Assembly: GCF_900156745.1 (NCBI RefSeq)
Contig: NZ_LT707065.1
Span: forward strand, 4,712,001-4,776,000
Direction of reading: 5' to 3'
Length of the DNA stretch: 64,000 nt
Origin: Achromobacter sp. MFA1 R4
GTDB taxonomy: Bacteria; Pseudomonadota; Gammaproteobacteria; Burkholderiales; Burkholderiaceae_B
Under the pieces are notes generated by a model. The model was not told where the DNA came from and did not search any database. It worked only from the letters and a program-made list of their open reading frames with translations. Below are positions 43,561 through 51,944 of this stretch, in pieces. Position 1 is the stretch's first letter, and each line of letters opens with the position of its first letter. The position numbers and the translations under genes were made by a program.

Positions 43561-44862
43561 CTACTCGTCGTTCGCCCATTCGACCTGCACACCGAGGCTG
43601 CGCAGGTTCTCGACAAATTGCGGATGGGCGCGGCGGATCGGGGTGGCGTTGCGGATTTCGGAGCGGCCTTTGATGCTGCTGGCCACCATGAAGAGCGCGA
43701 TCGCCACGCGGATGATGTAGGGGCTTTCCACCACCGCGGGCGTCAGCGGATTGCCGCCGAAGGTCACCACGCGGTGCGGGTCCGACGAGAACACGTGCGC
43801 GCCAAACTTCGAGAGCTCGCCCGTCCAGCCCAGCGCGCCGTCGTAGACCTTGTTCCAAAACATCGCATTGCCTTCGGCGCACACGCCCAGCGCAATGAAG
43901 ATCGGCAGCAGGTCCACCGGGAAATACGGCCAGGGCGCCGCCTCTACCTTGGTCAGCACGTTGCTGGTGAAGGGCGTCTGCACCTTCAGCGGCCCCGAGC
44001 GCAGCGCGCGCGACCACCCGTCCTTGTGCTCGATCGTCACGCCGAACTTGGCGAACGTGCGGTCGATCAGGGGGAAGTTGCCCGGCGTGCTGTTGCGCAC
44101 CACCACGTCGCCGCCCGTGATCGCGCCCAGCGCGAGGAAGGTCGTGATCTCGTGGAAGTCTTCCTCGAAGGTGAATTCGCCGCCGCCCAGTTGCTTGCCG
44201 CCCCGCACCGCCAGGCGCGACGTGCCGATGCCGTCGATCTCGGCGCCCATCATCGCCATGAAGCGGCAGAACTCCTGCACGTGCGGCTCCGAGGCCGCAT
44301 TGGTCAACGTGGACTCGCCCTCGGCCGCGGCCGCGCAAAGCACGAAATTCTCGGTCGTCGTCACGGACGCATAGTCCAGCCAATGGTGCGTGGGCTTGAG
44401 CGGGCCGCCCGCGCGAACCAGCAGCGACCCGCTGGCGCGTTCCACCTCGCCGCCAAACGAGCGGAAGATGTCCACGTGCGGATCGATCTCGCGCACGCCC
44501 AGCGTGCAACCCTTGACGTTGTCCTCCAGCCGCGCCACGCCAAAGCGCGCCAATAGCGGCGGCACCAGCATGATCGACGACCGCATCTCCTCGGGCAGCC
44601 GGTGCCTGGCCGCGTCGAAAACCGTGTTCTTGTGATGCAGTTCCAGCGTGCGCGTCGCGTCGTCCAGCCGGACGTCGCTGCCCAGCGTGCGGAAGATGTC
44701 CAGGATCTTGCGCACATCGGTGATGTCCGGCACCCCATGCAGTTTCAGCGGCTGATCGGTCAACAGCGTGGCGCACAGAATCGGCAGCACCGCGTTCTTG
44801 TTGGCCGAGGGGACGACGCGGCCGCGCAGGGGCGTGCCGCCGTGGACGATGAGGTTGGACAT
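43561..44862 (-). CDS. MurA-family UDP-N-acetylglucosamine 1-carboxyvinyltransferase, divergent
   Basis: 433 residues with the EPSP-synthase-like fold. Active-site residues of MurA can be located: Lys22-Asn23 in SANKNAVLP, Arg in EEMRSSIMLV, the PEP-binding Cys119 in KGCTLGVREIDPH with Arg124, and a C-terminal Arg in RVAIALFMV. MurA commits UDP-GlcNAc to peptidoglycan by adding enolpyruvate. The sequence departs from the usual form (GAKNAALP, PGGCAIGxRPVDLH), so it may be a second paralogue rather than the essential copy. ATG 44862 begins the conserved domain; a long upstream frame is not supported. Confidence 0.87.
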   Translation of the reverse strand: MSNLIVHGGTPLRGRVVPSANKNAVLPILCATLLTDQPLKLHGVPDITDVRKILDIFRTLGSDVRLDDATRTLELHHKNTVFDAARHRLPEEMRSSIMLVPPLLARFGVARLEDNVKGCTLGVREIDPHVDIFRSFGGEVERASGSLLVRAGGPLKPTHHWLDYASVTTTENFVLCAAAAEGESTLTNAASEPHVQEFCRFMAMMGAEIDGIGTSRLAVRGGKQLGGGEFTFEEDFHEITTFLALGAITGGDVVVRNSTPGNFPLIDRTFAKFGVTIEHKDGWSRALRSGPLKVQTPFTSNVLTKVEAAPWPYFPVDLLPIFIALGVCAEGNAMFWNKVYDGALGWTGELSKFGAHVFSSDPHRVVTFGGNPLTPAVVESPYIIRVAIALFMVASSIKGRSEIRNATPIRRAHPQFVENLRSLGVQVEWANDE

Positions 44863-45215
44863 GGGGATGGACGCGCCAGGAAAGAAATAGGGGAGAGCGC
44901 CGCGATTGTACTGGGGTCTCCCGGGCGCCATTCCCCACCAAACACCCCAAGACATTTCAATCTGAAAGCGACCGCGGCACCCGGGCGTCCGCGGATGTCG
45001 CCGCGCGGCATTGGCCAGCGATCGTCCAGTTCGCGTCGCCGCTGCGGCCAACGGGGACACGGTATTCGGGTTCTCACATATATGGACAAATACGATAATT
45101 ATAAATATGATTCTTGCACATAAAGCGGAAAGCGTTCCGACGCTGCGATCCGCTGGGCCGTACGGGTGAAACCTCAGCAATACCAGACGAAGGCCTTCAC
45201 ACAGGAGGAGGGGAA
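44863..45215. promoter_or_regulatory. 353-base divergent gap between murA-like and MFS genes
   Basis: No gene is seen. The left part is GC-rich and must contain the murA-like promoter. A striking AT-rich patch at 45075-45125 (ATATATGGACAAATACG, then ATAATTATAAATATG) precedes the MFS start by about 95 bases and is the likely promoter and operator zone of the acid-utilisation operon, perhaps the target of the TetR protein encoded at its end. Confidence 0.5.
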
Positions 45216-46874
45216 ATGGAAGCTACCGCAACTGCACCACGTTCATCATCGATGTCAAAAAGGGACAAGCGCGTCATCGTCGCTGCGTCCCTTGGCACGG
45301 TGTTCGAGTTCTACGATTTCTTTCTGATCGGGCTTCTTGCCGCCGAGATCGCTCGCGTGTTTTTCTCGGGTGTGAATCCGACGGCGGGATTCATCTTCAC
45401 GCTGCTCGGGTTTGCGGCGGGCTTCATGCTTCGCCCGTTCGGCGCCATTGTCTTTGGCCGACTGGGCGACCTGGTGGGGCGCAAGTACACGTTTCTCGTC
45501 ACCATCGTGCTGATGGGCGGCTCCACATTCTTGATCGGCGTGCTGCCCTCCTACGAATCGGCCGGCCTCATCGCGCCAATCGGTTTCGTCGTGATGCGCA
45601 TGGTCCAGGGCCTGGCGCTGGGCGGGGAATTCGGCGGAGCCATGATCTACGTCGCCGAGCATGCCCCGACGAACAAGCGCGCAACCTGGACGGCGTGGGT
45701 GATCCTGACGGCGGCGGTTGGTTTCCTGCTGGCAGTGGCCGTCATCATCCCGCTTCGGCTCACCATGGGACAGGAGACATTCGCCGCATGGGGCTGGCGC
45801 ATTCCGTTCATCATCTCCATCTTGCTGCTACTCATCTCGCTGTGGATCCGCCTGAAGCTGGACGAGTCTCCCGAGTTCAAGAAAATGAAGGCGGAAGGCC
45901 GCGCGTCGAAGTCTCCGCTTGCCGAGACCTTCGGCACCTGGAAGAACGTACGCCTCATCCTGATCGGCGCGCTGTGCATCCTGCCAGCGCAGGCGGTGCT
46001 CTGGTATACGGGCCAGTTCTACTCGCTGTTTTTCCTGACCAAGGTGCTCAAGGTCGAAACGCTGACGGCGAACTTCATGTTGATCGTCGCGACGCTGCTT
46101 ACCGCGCCGCTCTATATCGTCTTTGCCAATCTTTCAGACCGCATCGGCAGACGTCCCGTCTACATCGGCGGTTACGTGCTCGCGGCGTTGCTGACGATTC
46201 CGGTTTTTCAAGGGCTGACGCATTTTGCAAACCCCGCGCTGGAACGCGCCCAGCAGGCCGCGCCTATCGTGATCGCGGCAAATCCGGCTGATTGCTCGGT
46301 CCAGTTCAACTTGCTGGGGACGAGGAAATTCACGTCGTCATGCGACGTTGCAACCAATGCCATGACGACGCTGGGGCTGAACTATACGAGCACGCCAAAC
46401 ACGGACACGAACCTTGCCGAAATCCGGGTAGGCGACAAGGCGATCGTGTCTTATCGGGGGGACGCCTCGAATGCGGCGCAGGAAAAGCAACGGTTCGATG
46501 CCGAGTTGCGCGCCGCGCTTGTCGATAAAGGCTACCCGCTTGGCACCGCCAATCCCCAGGACGTCAATGCCCCCGTCATCGTCGTGCTGCTGATGGTGCT
46601 GCTCAGTTTCGGAACCATCACATTTGCCCCGTCCACGACATCGCTGCTGGAAATGTTCCCGTCGCGCATCCGCTACACCGCAATGTCATTTCCGTACCAC
46701 CTGAGCGCGGCCTGGTTCGGCGGATTTCTGCCTGCGACGGCCTTCGCGATCGTGGCGGCCACGGGAAACATCTACGCGGGCTTGTACTACCCGGTGGGCA
46801 TTGCGGCGGCCTGCACGGTGCTGAGTCTGGTGTTCGCGCGCGAAACCAAAGGGACGGACATCTCCCGAGGGTGA
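45216..46874 (+). CDS. MFS transporter, metabolite:proton symporter type, with periplasmic insertion
   Basis: 552 residues. MHS-type features: EFYDFFLIGLLA in the first helix, GRLGDLVGRKYTFLVT between helices 2 and 3, VQGLALGGEFGGAMIYVAE, and DRIGRRPVYIGG between helices 8 and 9. About 120 residues (334-453, with two Cys) are inserted between helices 9 and 10, on the periplasmic side; ordinary members have a short loop here. It probably imports the organic acid that the next genes activate. ATG 45216 has a strong AGGAGGAGGGGA site. It is the first gene of the operon. Confidence 0.92.
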   Translation: MEATATAPRSSSMSKRDKRVIVAASLGTVFEFYDFFLIGLLAAEIARVFFSGVNPTAGFIFTLLGFAAGFMLRPFGAIVFGRLGDLVGRKYTFLVTIVLMGGSTFLIGVLPSYESAGLIAPIGFVVMRMVQGLALGGEFGGAMIYVAEHAPTNKRATWTAWVILTAAVGFLLAVAVIIPLRLTMGQETFAAWGWRIPFIISILLLLISLWIRLKLDESPEFKKMKAEGRASKSPLAETFGTWKNVRLILIGALCILPAQAVLWYTGQFYSLFFLTKVLKVETLTANFMLIVATLLTAPLYIVFANLSDRIGRRPVYIGGYVLAALLTIPVFQGLTHFANPALERAQQAAPIVIAANPADCSVQFNLLGTRKFTSSCDVATNAMTTLGLNYTSTPNTDTNLAEIRVGDKAIVSYRGDASNAAQEKQRFDAELRAALVDKGYPLGTANPQDVNAPVIVVLLMVLLSFGTITFAPSTTSLLEMFPSRIRYTAMSFPYHLSAAWFGGFLPATAFAIVAATGNIYAGLYYPVGIAAACTVLSLVFARETKGTDISRG

Positions 46875-46937
46875 AGGCAACGGCCGAATGCCGGATTGCA
46901 GTCCTACCCAGGACGAGACATAGAGAAGGAGACAACC

Positions 46938-48584
46938 ATGAAAATACGGGAATACAGCCCGCTGATAAGAAGTCGGCTTGCGGACCTCATCAACGCCTAC
47001 CGGGCAGACGATGCGTGCGCGAGTTACCTGCTGTGCGACCGCCACGACCCGCAGAAAATTGCCTATCGCATCGTGACAAGCGATGGGGAGGCCACCGCCG
47101 TCACCTATGGCCGGCTGCGTGAGCGCTCCGAAAGACTGGCCGCAGGCCTGAAAAGCCGGGGCTACGGCGTGGGAGATCGCATCGCGTCGCTGATGTCCAA
47201 GGGCGAGGATTACCTCGTCACGCTGCTTGCCATCTGGCGGCTGGGCGCCGTGTACGTACCGCTTTTCACCGCGTTTGCGAAGCCAGCCATTGAAATGCGG
47301 CTGGCCAGCAGCGGTGCGAAGCTCGTGGTCTGCGACGAGGCCCAGAGGCCGAAGCTCGATGGGCTGGTCGGCGCGCTTCCCGGGCTGGCGCTGGCAATCG
47401 CGGGCGCCGGGGGCGGAAGCGACCTCACGTTGGCCGACATCGAGATGAGCGGAGAAAGCGAATTTCGAGCTCACCGTACTTCGGGCGACGGCGCCGTGAT
47501 CGAGGTGTACACGTCCGGCACCACCGGAAAGCCCAAGGGGGTCGTCGTGCCGCTGCGAGCGGTCGCGGGCTTTCAGGCATATGGCGAATTCGGTCTTGGC
47601 CTCGTCCCGAGCGACATTTTCTGGAATGCCGCTGACCCCGGTTGGGCATATGGCCTCTATTTTGGCGTGCTGGTTTCGCTGTCGACGGGGGTCGAATCCA
47701 TTATGCATGTCGAGAAATTCACGCCTGACGGCACGCTGGCCGTGCTCAAGCGCGAAGGCGTGACCAACTTTACCGCGGCTCCCACCGTTTACCGCAGCCT
47801 GAAGGCGCACGGCGTCCCTGACGGTTATGTCGCCTTACGGTGTGCTTCCAGCGCGGGAGAACCGCTCACCCCGGACGTGAACCAATGGGCGCCAGCCAGT
47901 CTGGGGGCGCAGGTTCACGACCACTTCGGCCAGACGGAAGCGGGGATGCTGCTCAACAATCATCACCACCCCGACCTCTCAATGCCAATCAAGCCGGGGT
48001 CGATGGGGCGCGCGCTGCCGGGCTGGGACATGACCGTCATCGACCCGGCGACGCATGAAGAACTGGGCTCCGATCAACCCGGATTGCTCGCAGCCCGCCT
48101 ATCTGACAGTCCGTTGGCATGGTTTGAGGGATATGCCAACTCTCCCGAAAAGAACGGTGACCGGCTGACGCCCTGCGGGCGGTGGTATCTGACGGGAGAT
48201 CTTGCTTCGTATGACCCCGAGGGATATTTCCGCTTTTCGTCGCGTGATGATGACGTGATCATCATGGCGGGTTATCGCATCGGGCCCTTCGACGTGGAGT
48301 CGGTCATCGCGTCGCATCCCGCAGTGCGCGACGTGGCGGTCGTTGCCGTGCCCGACCAGATCCGAGGCGAAGTGCTCGAAGCGGTCGTCGTCTTGAACCA
48401 GGGCTATGCCCCCACCGAGGAACTGTCCGAGGCGCTCAAACAGAAAGTGCGTACGGATTACGCGGCGCATGCCTATCCGCGTCGCATTCACTATCGGGAC
48501 GAACTGCCCAAGACACCGTCCGGAAAAACCCAACGTTTCGTATTGCGCAGAGAGCTGCGCGACTGCGCGGAGGTCAAGGCATGA
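46938..48584 (+). CDS. acyl-CoA synthetase (AMP-forming)
   Basis: 548 residues of the ANL superfamily. Seen: the P-loop YTSGTTGKPKGVV near 190-202, WNAADPGWAYGLYFG, the A5-type HDHFGQTEAGML, YLTGDLASYDPEGYF, RDDDVIIMAGYRIGPFDVES (hinge and Arg) and the catalytic Lys in PKTPSGKTQR near the C-terminus. The pattern is closest to short- or medium-chain acetyl/acyl-CoA synthetases. It activates the imported acid to its CoA thioester with ATP. GAAGGAGACAACC precedes the ATG. Its stop overlaps the SDR start by four bases. Confidence 0.95.
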   Translation: MKIREYSPLIRSRLADLINAYRADDACASYLLCDRHDPQKIAYRIVTSDGEATAVTYGRLRERSERLAAGLKSRGYGVGDRIASLMSKGEDYLVTLLAIWRLGAVYVPLFTAFAKPAIEMRLASSGAKLVVCDEAQRPKLDGLVGALPGLALAIAGAGGGSDLTLADIEMSGESEFRAHRTSGDGAVIEVYTSGTTGKPKGVVVPLRAVAGFQAYGEFGLGLVPSDIFWNAADPGWAYGLYFGVLVSLSTGVESIMHVEKFTPDGTLAVLKREGVTNFTAAPTVYRSLKAHGVPDGYVALRCASSAGEPLTPDVNQWAPASLGAQVHDHFGQTEAGMLLNNHHHPDLSMPIKPGSMGRALPGWDMTVIDPATHEELGSDQPGLLAARLSDSPLAWFEGYANSPEKNGDRLTPCGRWYLTGDLASYDPEGYFRFSSRDDDVIIMAGYRIGPFDVESVIASHPAVRDVAVVAVPDQIRGEVLEAVVVLNQGYAPTEELSEALKQKVRTDYAAHAYPRRIHYRDELPKTPSGKTQRFVLRRELRDCAEVKA

Positions 48585-49345
48585 TCATTGCAGGTGCGGC
48601 TGGAATCGTGACGGGCGCGGCGTCCGGGCTGGGGCGCGCTACCGCGGAGTTGCTGGCGGAGCAGGGCGCCAGGCTGGTCCTGCTGGACATGAATGGGCAG
48701 GGGCTTGAGCGCGCCAGATCGGACCTGCCCGGCAATCACCTGGCCCTTCAAACCGACGTATGCAATCCGGAGGAAGTGAAGGCAGCGGTGCAAGCTGGCG
48801 CGGCCGCGTTCGGCGAGTTGCGTTTCGTCGTCAATTGCGCCGGCGTGCCGTCGGCTGCCAAGACGGTTTCGCGGGGAGTGGCCCACGACCTGGAGCTATG
48901 GAACCGCATCGTTGCCATCAACCTGACGGGATCCTTCAACGTGTTGCGCCTCGCGGCCGAAAAAATGATCCATAACCGCGTCGACGCGCAAGGCGAGCGC
49001 GGCGTGATCGTGAACACAAGTTCGATCGCCGCGTTTGACGGACTGAAAGGACAGGCCGCGTACAGCGCAAGCAAGGCCGCGATCGCCGGCATGACGCTGC
49101 CGATTGCACGCGACCTGGCCGAATACGGCATCCGCTGCATGGCAATCGCGCCGGGGGTCTTTGAGACGGAACTCACGATGAATGTGCCGCAAAAGGGCAT
49201 GGAGGCCATGGAAAAGGGCTTTCTTTGTCCGAAGCGCAGCGGCCTTCCGGCGGAATTTGCCGCAATGGTGCAGACCATCCTGGCCAATTCCTACATCAAC
49301 GGGACGTGCTATCGGCTGGATGGCGGCACGCGGTTCGCCCCGTGA
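48581..49345 (+). CDS. SDR dehydrogenase, 3-hydroxyacyl-CoA dehydrogenase type 2-like
   Basis: 254 residues. The NAD-binding TGAASGLGRATAE is near residue 11-23, LLDMN supplies the NAD-selecting Asp, NCAGVPSA and NTSSIAAFDG hold the Asn and Ser, and YSASKAA the catalytic Tyr and Lys. The GVFETEL segment after the active site is like human HSD10/bacterial 3-hydroxyacyl-CoA dehydrogenases. In context it would oxidise the hydroxyacyl-CoA made by the hydratase downstream. Translation is coupled to the synthetase by an ATGA overlap. Confidence 0.93.
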   Translation: MIIAGAAGIVTGAASGLGRATAELLAEQGARLVLLDMNGQGLERARSDLPGNHLALQTDVCNPEEVKAAVQAGAAAFGELRFVVNCAGVPSAAKTVSRGVAHDLELWNRIVAINLTGSFNVLRLAAEKMIHNRVDAQGERGVIVNTSSIAAFDGLKGQAAYSASKAAIAGMTLPIARDLAEYGIRCMAIAPGVFETELTMNVPQKGMEAMEKGFLCPKRSGLPAEFAAMVQTILANSYINGTCYRLDGGTRFAP

Positions 49346-49433
49346 CGGGTTCCTATGCAGGCGCGATAAGAAATGTGGGTGCGGCGCGATGGGTCGCTGC
49401 AACGTAAATGCCGATGACTGGCGAGGTGATGTG

Positions 49434-50279
49434 ATGGACAACGCAGGATTGAATGGGAACGGGCATCGGCTGACGCCTATTTGCATCGTGGACGCCGGTA
49501 TAGCCTGGATCACGCTGAACCGGCCGGAGAAGGCGAACGCGGTGAGTTCCGATCTGCTGGATGACGTGCTCGAGGCGCTGGACGCGGCAGAGTCTGCGTC
49601 AGATGTGAAGGCGATCGTATTCTCTGGCGCTGGGCGAAACTTCTGTGCGGGCGCGGATCTTGGCGAACTGCTGGAAGGCGGACGAACGGCTGTTCGGGCC
49701 TTGCTGGACCGGTTTCGCGAAGTGGGCCGCCGATTCGAGGCGTCTGTATTGCCCGTCGTGGCCATGGTTCAGGGCGCGGTGCGCGCGGGTGGCTTGGAAT
49801 TGCTGCTGTGTTGCGATGCGGCGATCGCGTCCGACGACGCCACGATTGGAGACGCGCATGCGCTGCGCGAACTGCTCCCCGGCGGCGGCAGCAGTGTTCG
49901 GTTGCCGCGATGCATCGGAATGCAAAGAGCCAAATGGATGATCCTGTCCGGTCAATCCATCACGGCGGCGCAGGCGGTGGATTGGGGAATCCTGCATTCC
50001 GCCGTGCCCGCAAACCGCTTGAAGCAAGCCGCCATCGCGCTTGCGGGCGAGATGTCAGTCGCCCATCGGGACACGCTTGCAAGGGCGAAGTCGTTGCTCG
50101 TCGCGTCTTTTACGCTAGGCAGGGCGGACGCGCTGGAAAACGAGATCAGGACATTGGAAGCGCATGCCAGTACCCCGGCCATGCAGGCGGGACTGGCTCA
50201 GTTCATCGGCCGCCGCCACGCGTCAGCGCCGCGCAACGCCTCGGACGCAAAACTCGGCAATGTCCCGGACGCGGTCTAG
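49434..50279 (+). CDS. enoyl-CoA hydratase/isomerase family protein
   Basis: 281 residues. Crotonase marks: TLNRPEKANAVSSDLLDDV, AGRNFCAGADLGEL (first oxyanion-hole loop), VQGAVRAGGLELLLCCDAAIAS (second), and DAHALRELLPGGGSSVRLPR with a Glu in the active-site helix. It would hydrate or isomerise an unsaturated acyl-CoA for the SDR enzyme. The ATG at 49434 has only a weak GAGGTG site. It lies 88 bases after the SDR gene. Its last 57 bases overlap the 3' end of the convergent TetR gene. Confidence 0.93.
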   Translation: MDNAGLNGNGHRLTPICIVDAGIAWITLNRPEKANAVSSDLLDDVLEALDAAESASDVKAIVFSGAGRNFCAGADLGELLEGGRTAVRALLDRFREVGRRFEASVLPVVAMVQGAVRAGGLELLLCCDAAIASDDATIGDAHALRELLPGGGSSVRLPRCIGMQRAKWMILSGQSITAAQAVDWGILHSAVPANRLKQAAIALAGEMSVAHRDTLARAKSLLVASFTLGRADALENEIRTLEAHASTPAMQAGLAQFIGRRHASAPRNASDAKLGNVPDAV

Positions 50280-51056
50280 TCGCTGGCGCTCGCCGATGTC
50301 GTTGTTTCGAGCAAGCGGTCCCACGAGCGCTTCAAATAGGGATCCGACGATGCACGCCGACGAGACTTCCGGGTTCTGATCGGCAAAGTCGCCGCCGCGG
50401 ATGCCGCGCTCGATGATGGTCTGGAACACGCGCATCAGCTTGCTCCGGTACTTGAGCCGCTCGATCTCGATTGCCGAATCGACGGGTTCCGCGACCAAGG
50501 CATAGCCAAGCTGTTTGGCGCGGATGGCGCGGCTGCCGAAGGTGTAAGCGCACTCTTTCAGCAGTTCGGCCGGCGTACCTTCGCCCATTGCAACGCCGGC
50601 CACGACATTTACTTCATGCTGCGAAACATGGGCGACAACCTCCACCAACAGGCTTTCGCGCGACTTGAAGTATCGGTACAGCGTCGCCGGCGACATCCCC
50701 GCGTGCTCGGCAATGGCATTGACCTGTGTTTCGCGAAATCCCACGGATGCGACAAGATCGATGGCGGCCGCCAGAAATCGCGCGCGCTTGTCGTGCTGAG
50801 GCAGGTTATAGGTGGGCCGCGCCGCGCGCGGGCCGCTCCTCTGTCCCGTGGGTTGCCCCAAAGCGACCGACGGGGCATCTGTCTTGGCCAGATACCAGTT
50901 TTCCGCAAAGTGCCGCGCCTGGGTCAGATCGTCAGTCTTGGTGCTGACACGCTGGCTCTTGCCGTCAAAGGTGCCTTGGCATTGCCAGAATCTGCTGTTC
51001 GGCCGGCGATAGATGCTGATCCGACCTCCGACAGCAGAATGCCGTTCATCCGCCAT
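50223..51056 (-). CDS. TetR-family regulator with N-terminal integrase Arm-like domain
   Basis: 277 residues. Residues 12-60 (ISIYRRPNSRFWQC, then STKTDDLTQARHFAENWYL) resemble the Arm DNA-binding domain at the N-terminus of tyrosine recombinases. A Gln/Arg/Pro linker follows, then a normal TetR helix-turn-helix at about 90-138 (AAIDLVASVGFRETQVNAIA, SPATLYRYFKSRESLL) and a helical ligand domain. TetR proteins of this class usually repress acyl-CoA pathways and release DNA on binding an acyl-CoA, fitting the convergent operon. ATG 51056 opens the conserved part. Two DNA-binding modules in one chain is unusual. Confidence 0.9.
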   Translation of the reverse strand: MADERHSAVGGRISIYRRPNSRFWQCQGTFDGKSQRVSTKTDDLTQARHFAENWYLAKTDAPSVALGQPTGQRSGPRAARPTYNLPQHDKRARFLAAAIDLVASVGFRETQVNAIAEHAGMSPATLYRYFKSRESLLVEVVAHVSQHEVNVVAGVAMGEGTPAELLKECAYTFGSRAIRAKQLGYALVAEPVDSAIEIERLKYRSKLMRVFQTIIERGIRGGDFADQNPEVSSACIVGSLFEALVGPLARNNDIGERQRLDRVRDIAEFCVRGVARR

Positions 51057-51143
51057 GGGGGTAGCGCTCCCTGTGTAAAAGATAAAACCCGGCTCCAATT
51101 TTTGCACAATTTGTGTGTCGGCAGGGGGGCGCTGGCGCACCTG

Positions 51144-51839
51144 TCAATCCGCCGGCTCAACCCGCGTCATGTGAAACTGCTGCCGCAGGCGAAATCCCAG
51201 CCGCTCATACAACGCGATCGCGCCGGCGTTACTGCTCAAGACGTGCAGGAACGGCGATTCCCCGCGTTTCCAGATCTGCGCTTCCAGTCCCTGCACCAAG
51301 CGTCCCGCCAGGCCCTTGCCGCGCCACGCCGGGTCCACACAGACGGCGCTGATCTCAACGTGTCCGCCTGGATGCATCCGTTCGCCGGCCATCGCGATCA
51401 GCCGCCCCTCTGACCGGATGCCGATATACCGGCCCATTTCGTGCGTCCGCTTGCAGAAGGGCCCAGGCTTGGTCATGGAGGCCAGTTCCAGCATTTCGGC
51501 CGCATCGGCCGCGCCAAGCGTCACGATGTCGGCGTGGACTGCAAGGCGGGTATCCCTCTTTGTCGCAACCATCTGATGGATCCTGCCGACCGGCTGCGCG
51601 CGTAGCCGGGCAGGTGGCTTGAGGGGGCTGCAGGACAGGAGCGCCACCTGGTCGCCCGCAGACAGCAACTGGGCCAGTGCCAGCCAGGCGTCGGGCGAGG
51701 CGTCGGACGCCATCGCGGCAAACGGCGCCACGTCGGGACAGTAGCGGCGGGCAAGCGGCCCGCCTGCGCTCAGATGGGCGTGGTGGGTCGTCAGTGCTGT
51801 CCAGATCGGGTTGTCCAGACTGTGTGCTTGTTGATCCAT
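51144..51839 (-). CDS. GNAT-family N-acetyltransferase
   Basis: 231 residues. The C-terminal half is the GNAT domain: ISAVCVDPAWRGKGLAGRLVQGLE is the acetyl-CoA-binding motif A, with the Arg-Gly-Lys-Gly loop, and FLHVLSSNAGAIALYERLGF is motif B. The N-terminal 100 residues are less conserved, as in the FR47-like group. It transfers an acetyl group to an unknown amine. ATG 51839 lies before the conserved part; the far longer frame upstream runs antisense to the AraC gene and is rejected. It is divergent from that AraC-type gene, with 105 bases between. Confidence 0.9.
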   Translation of the reverse strand: MDQQAHSLDNPIWTALTTHHAHLSAGGPLARRYCPDVAPFAAMASDASPDAWLALAQLLSAGDQVALLSCSPLKPPARLRAQPVGRIHQMVATKRDTRLAVHADIVTLGAADAAEMLELASMTKPGPFCKRTHEMGRYIGIRSEGRLIAMAGERMHPGGHVEISAVCVDPAWRGKGLAGRLVQGLEAQIWKRGESPFLHVLSSNAGAIALYERLGFRLRQQFHMTRVEPAD

Positions 51840-51944
51840 GCCGGTTCCAGTTTGATCCGCGCCATGTTGCGCGTGAGGCCACTGTAGACAGGAACGCATG
51901 CGGGCTCTATTGTCGCGAGTGACATTTTTGGAGTCATTTCCGCC

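Noticed and set aside
44863..45180. 106-codon N-terminal extension of the MurA-like gene
   Set aside because: No similarity to the family and it occupies the divergent promoter region.
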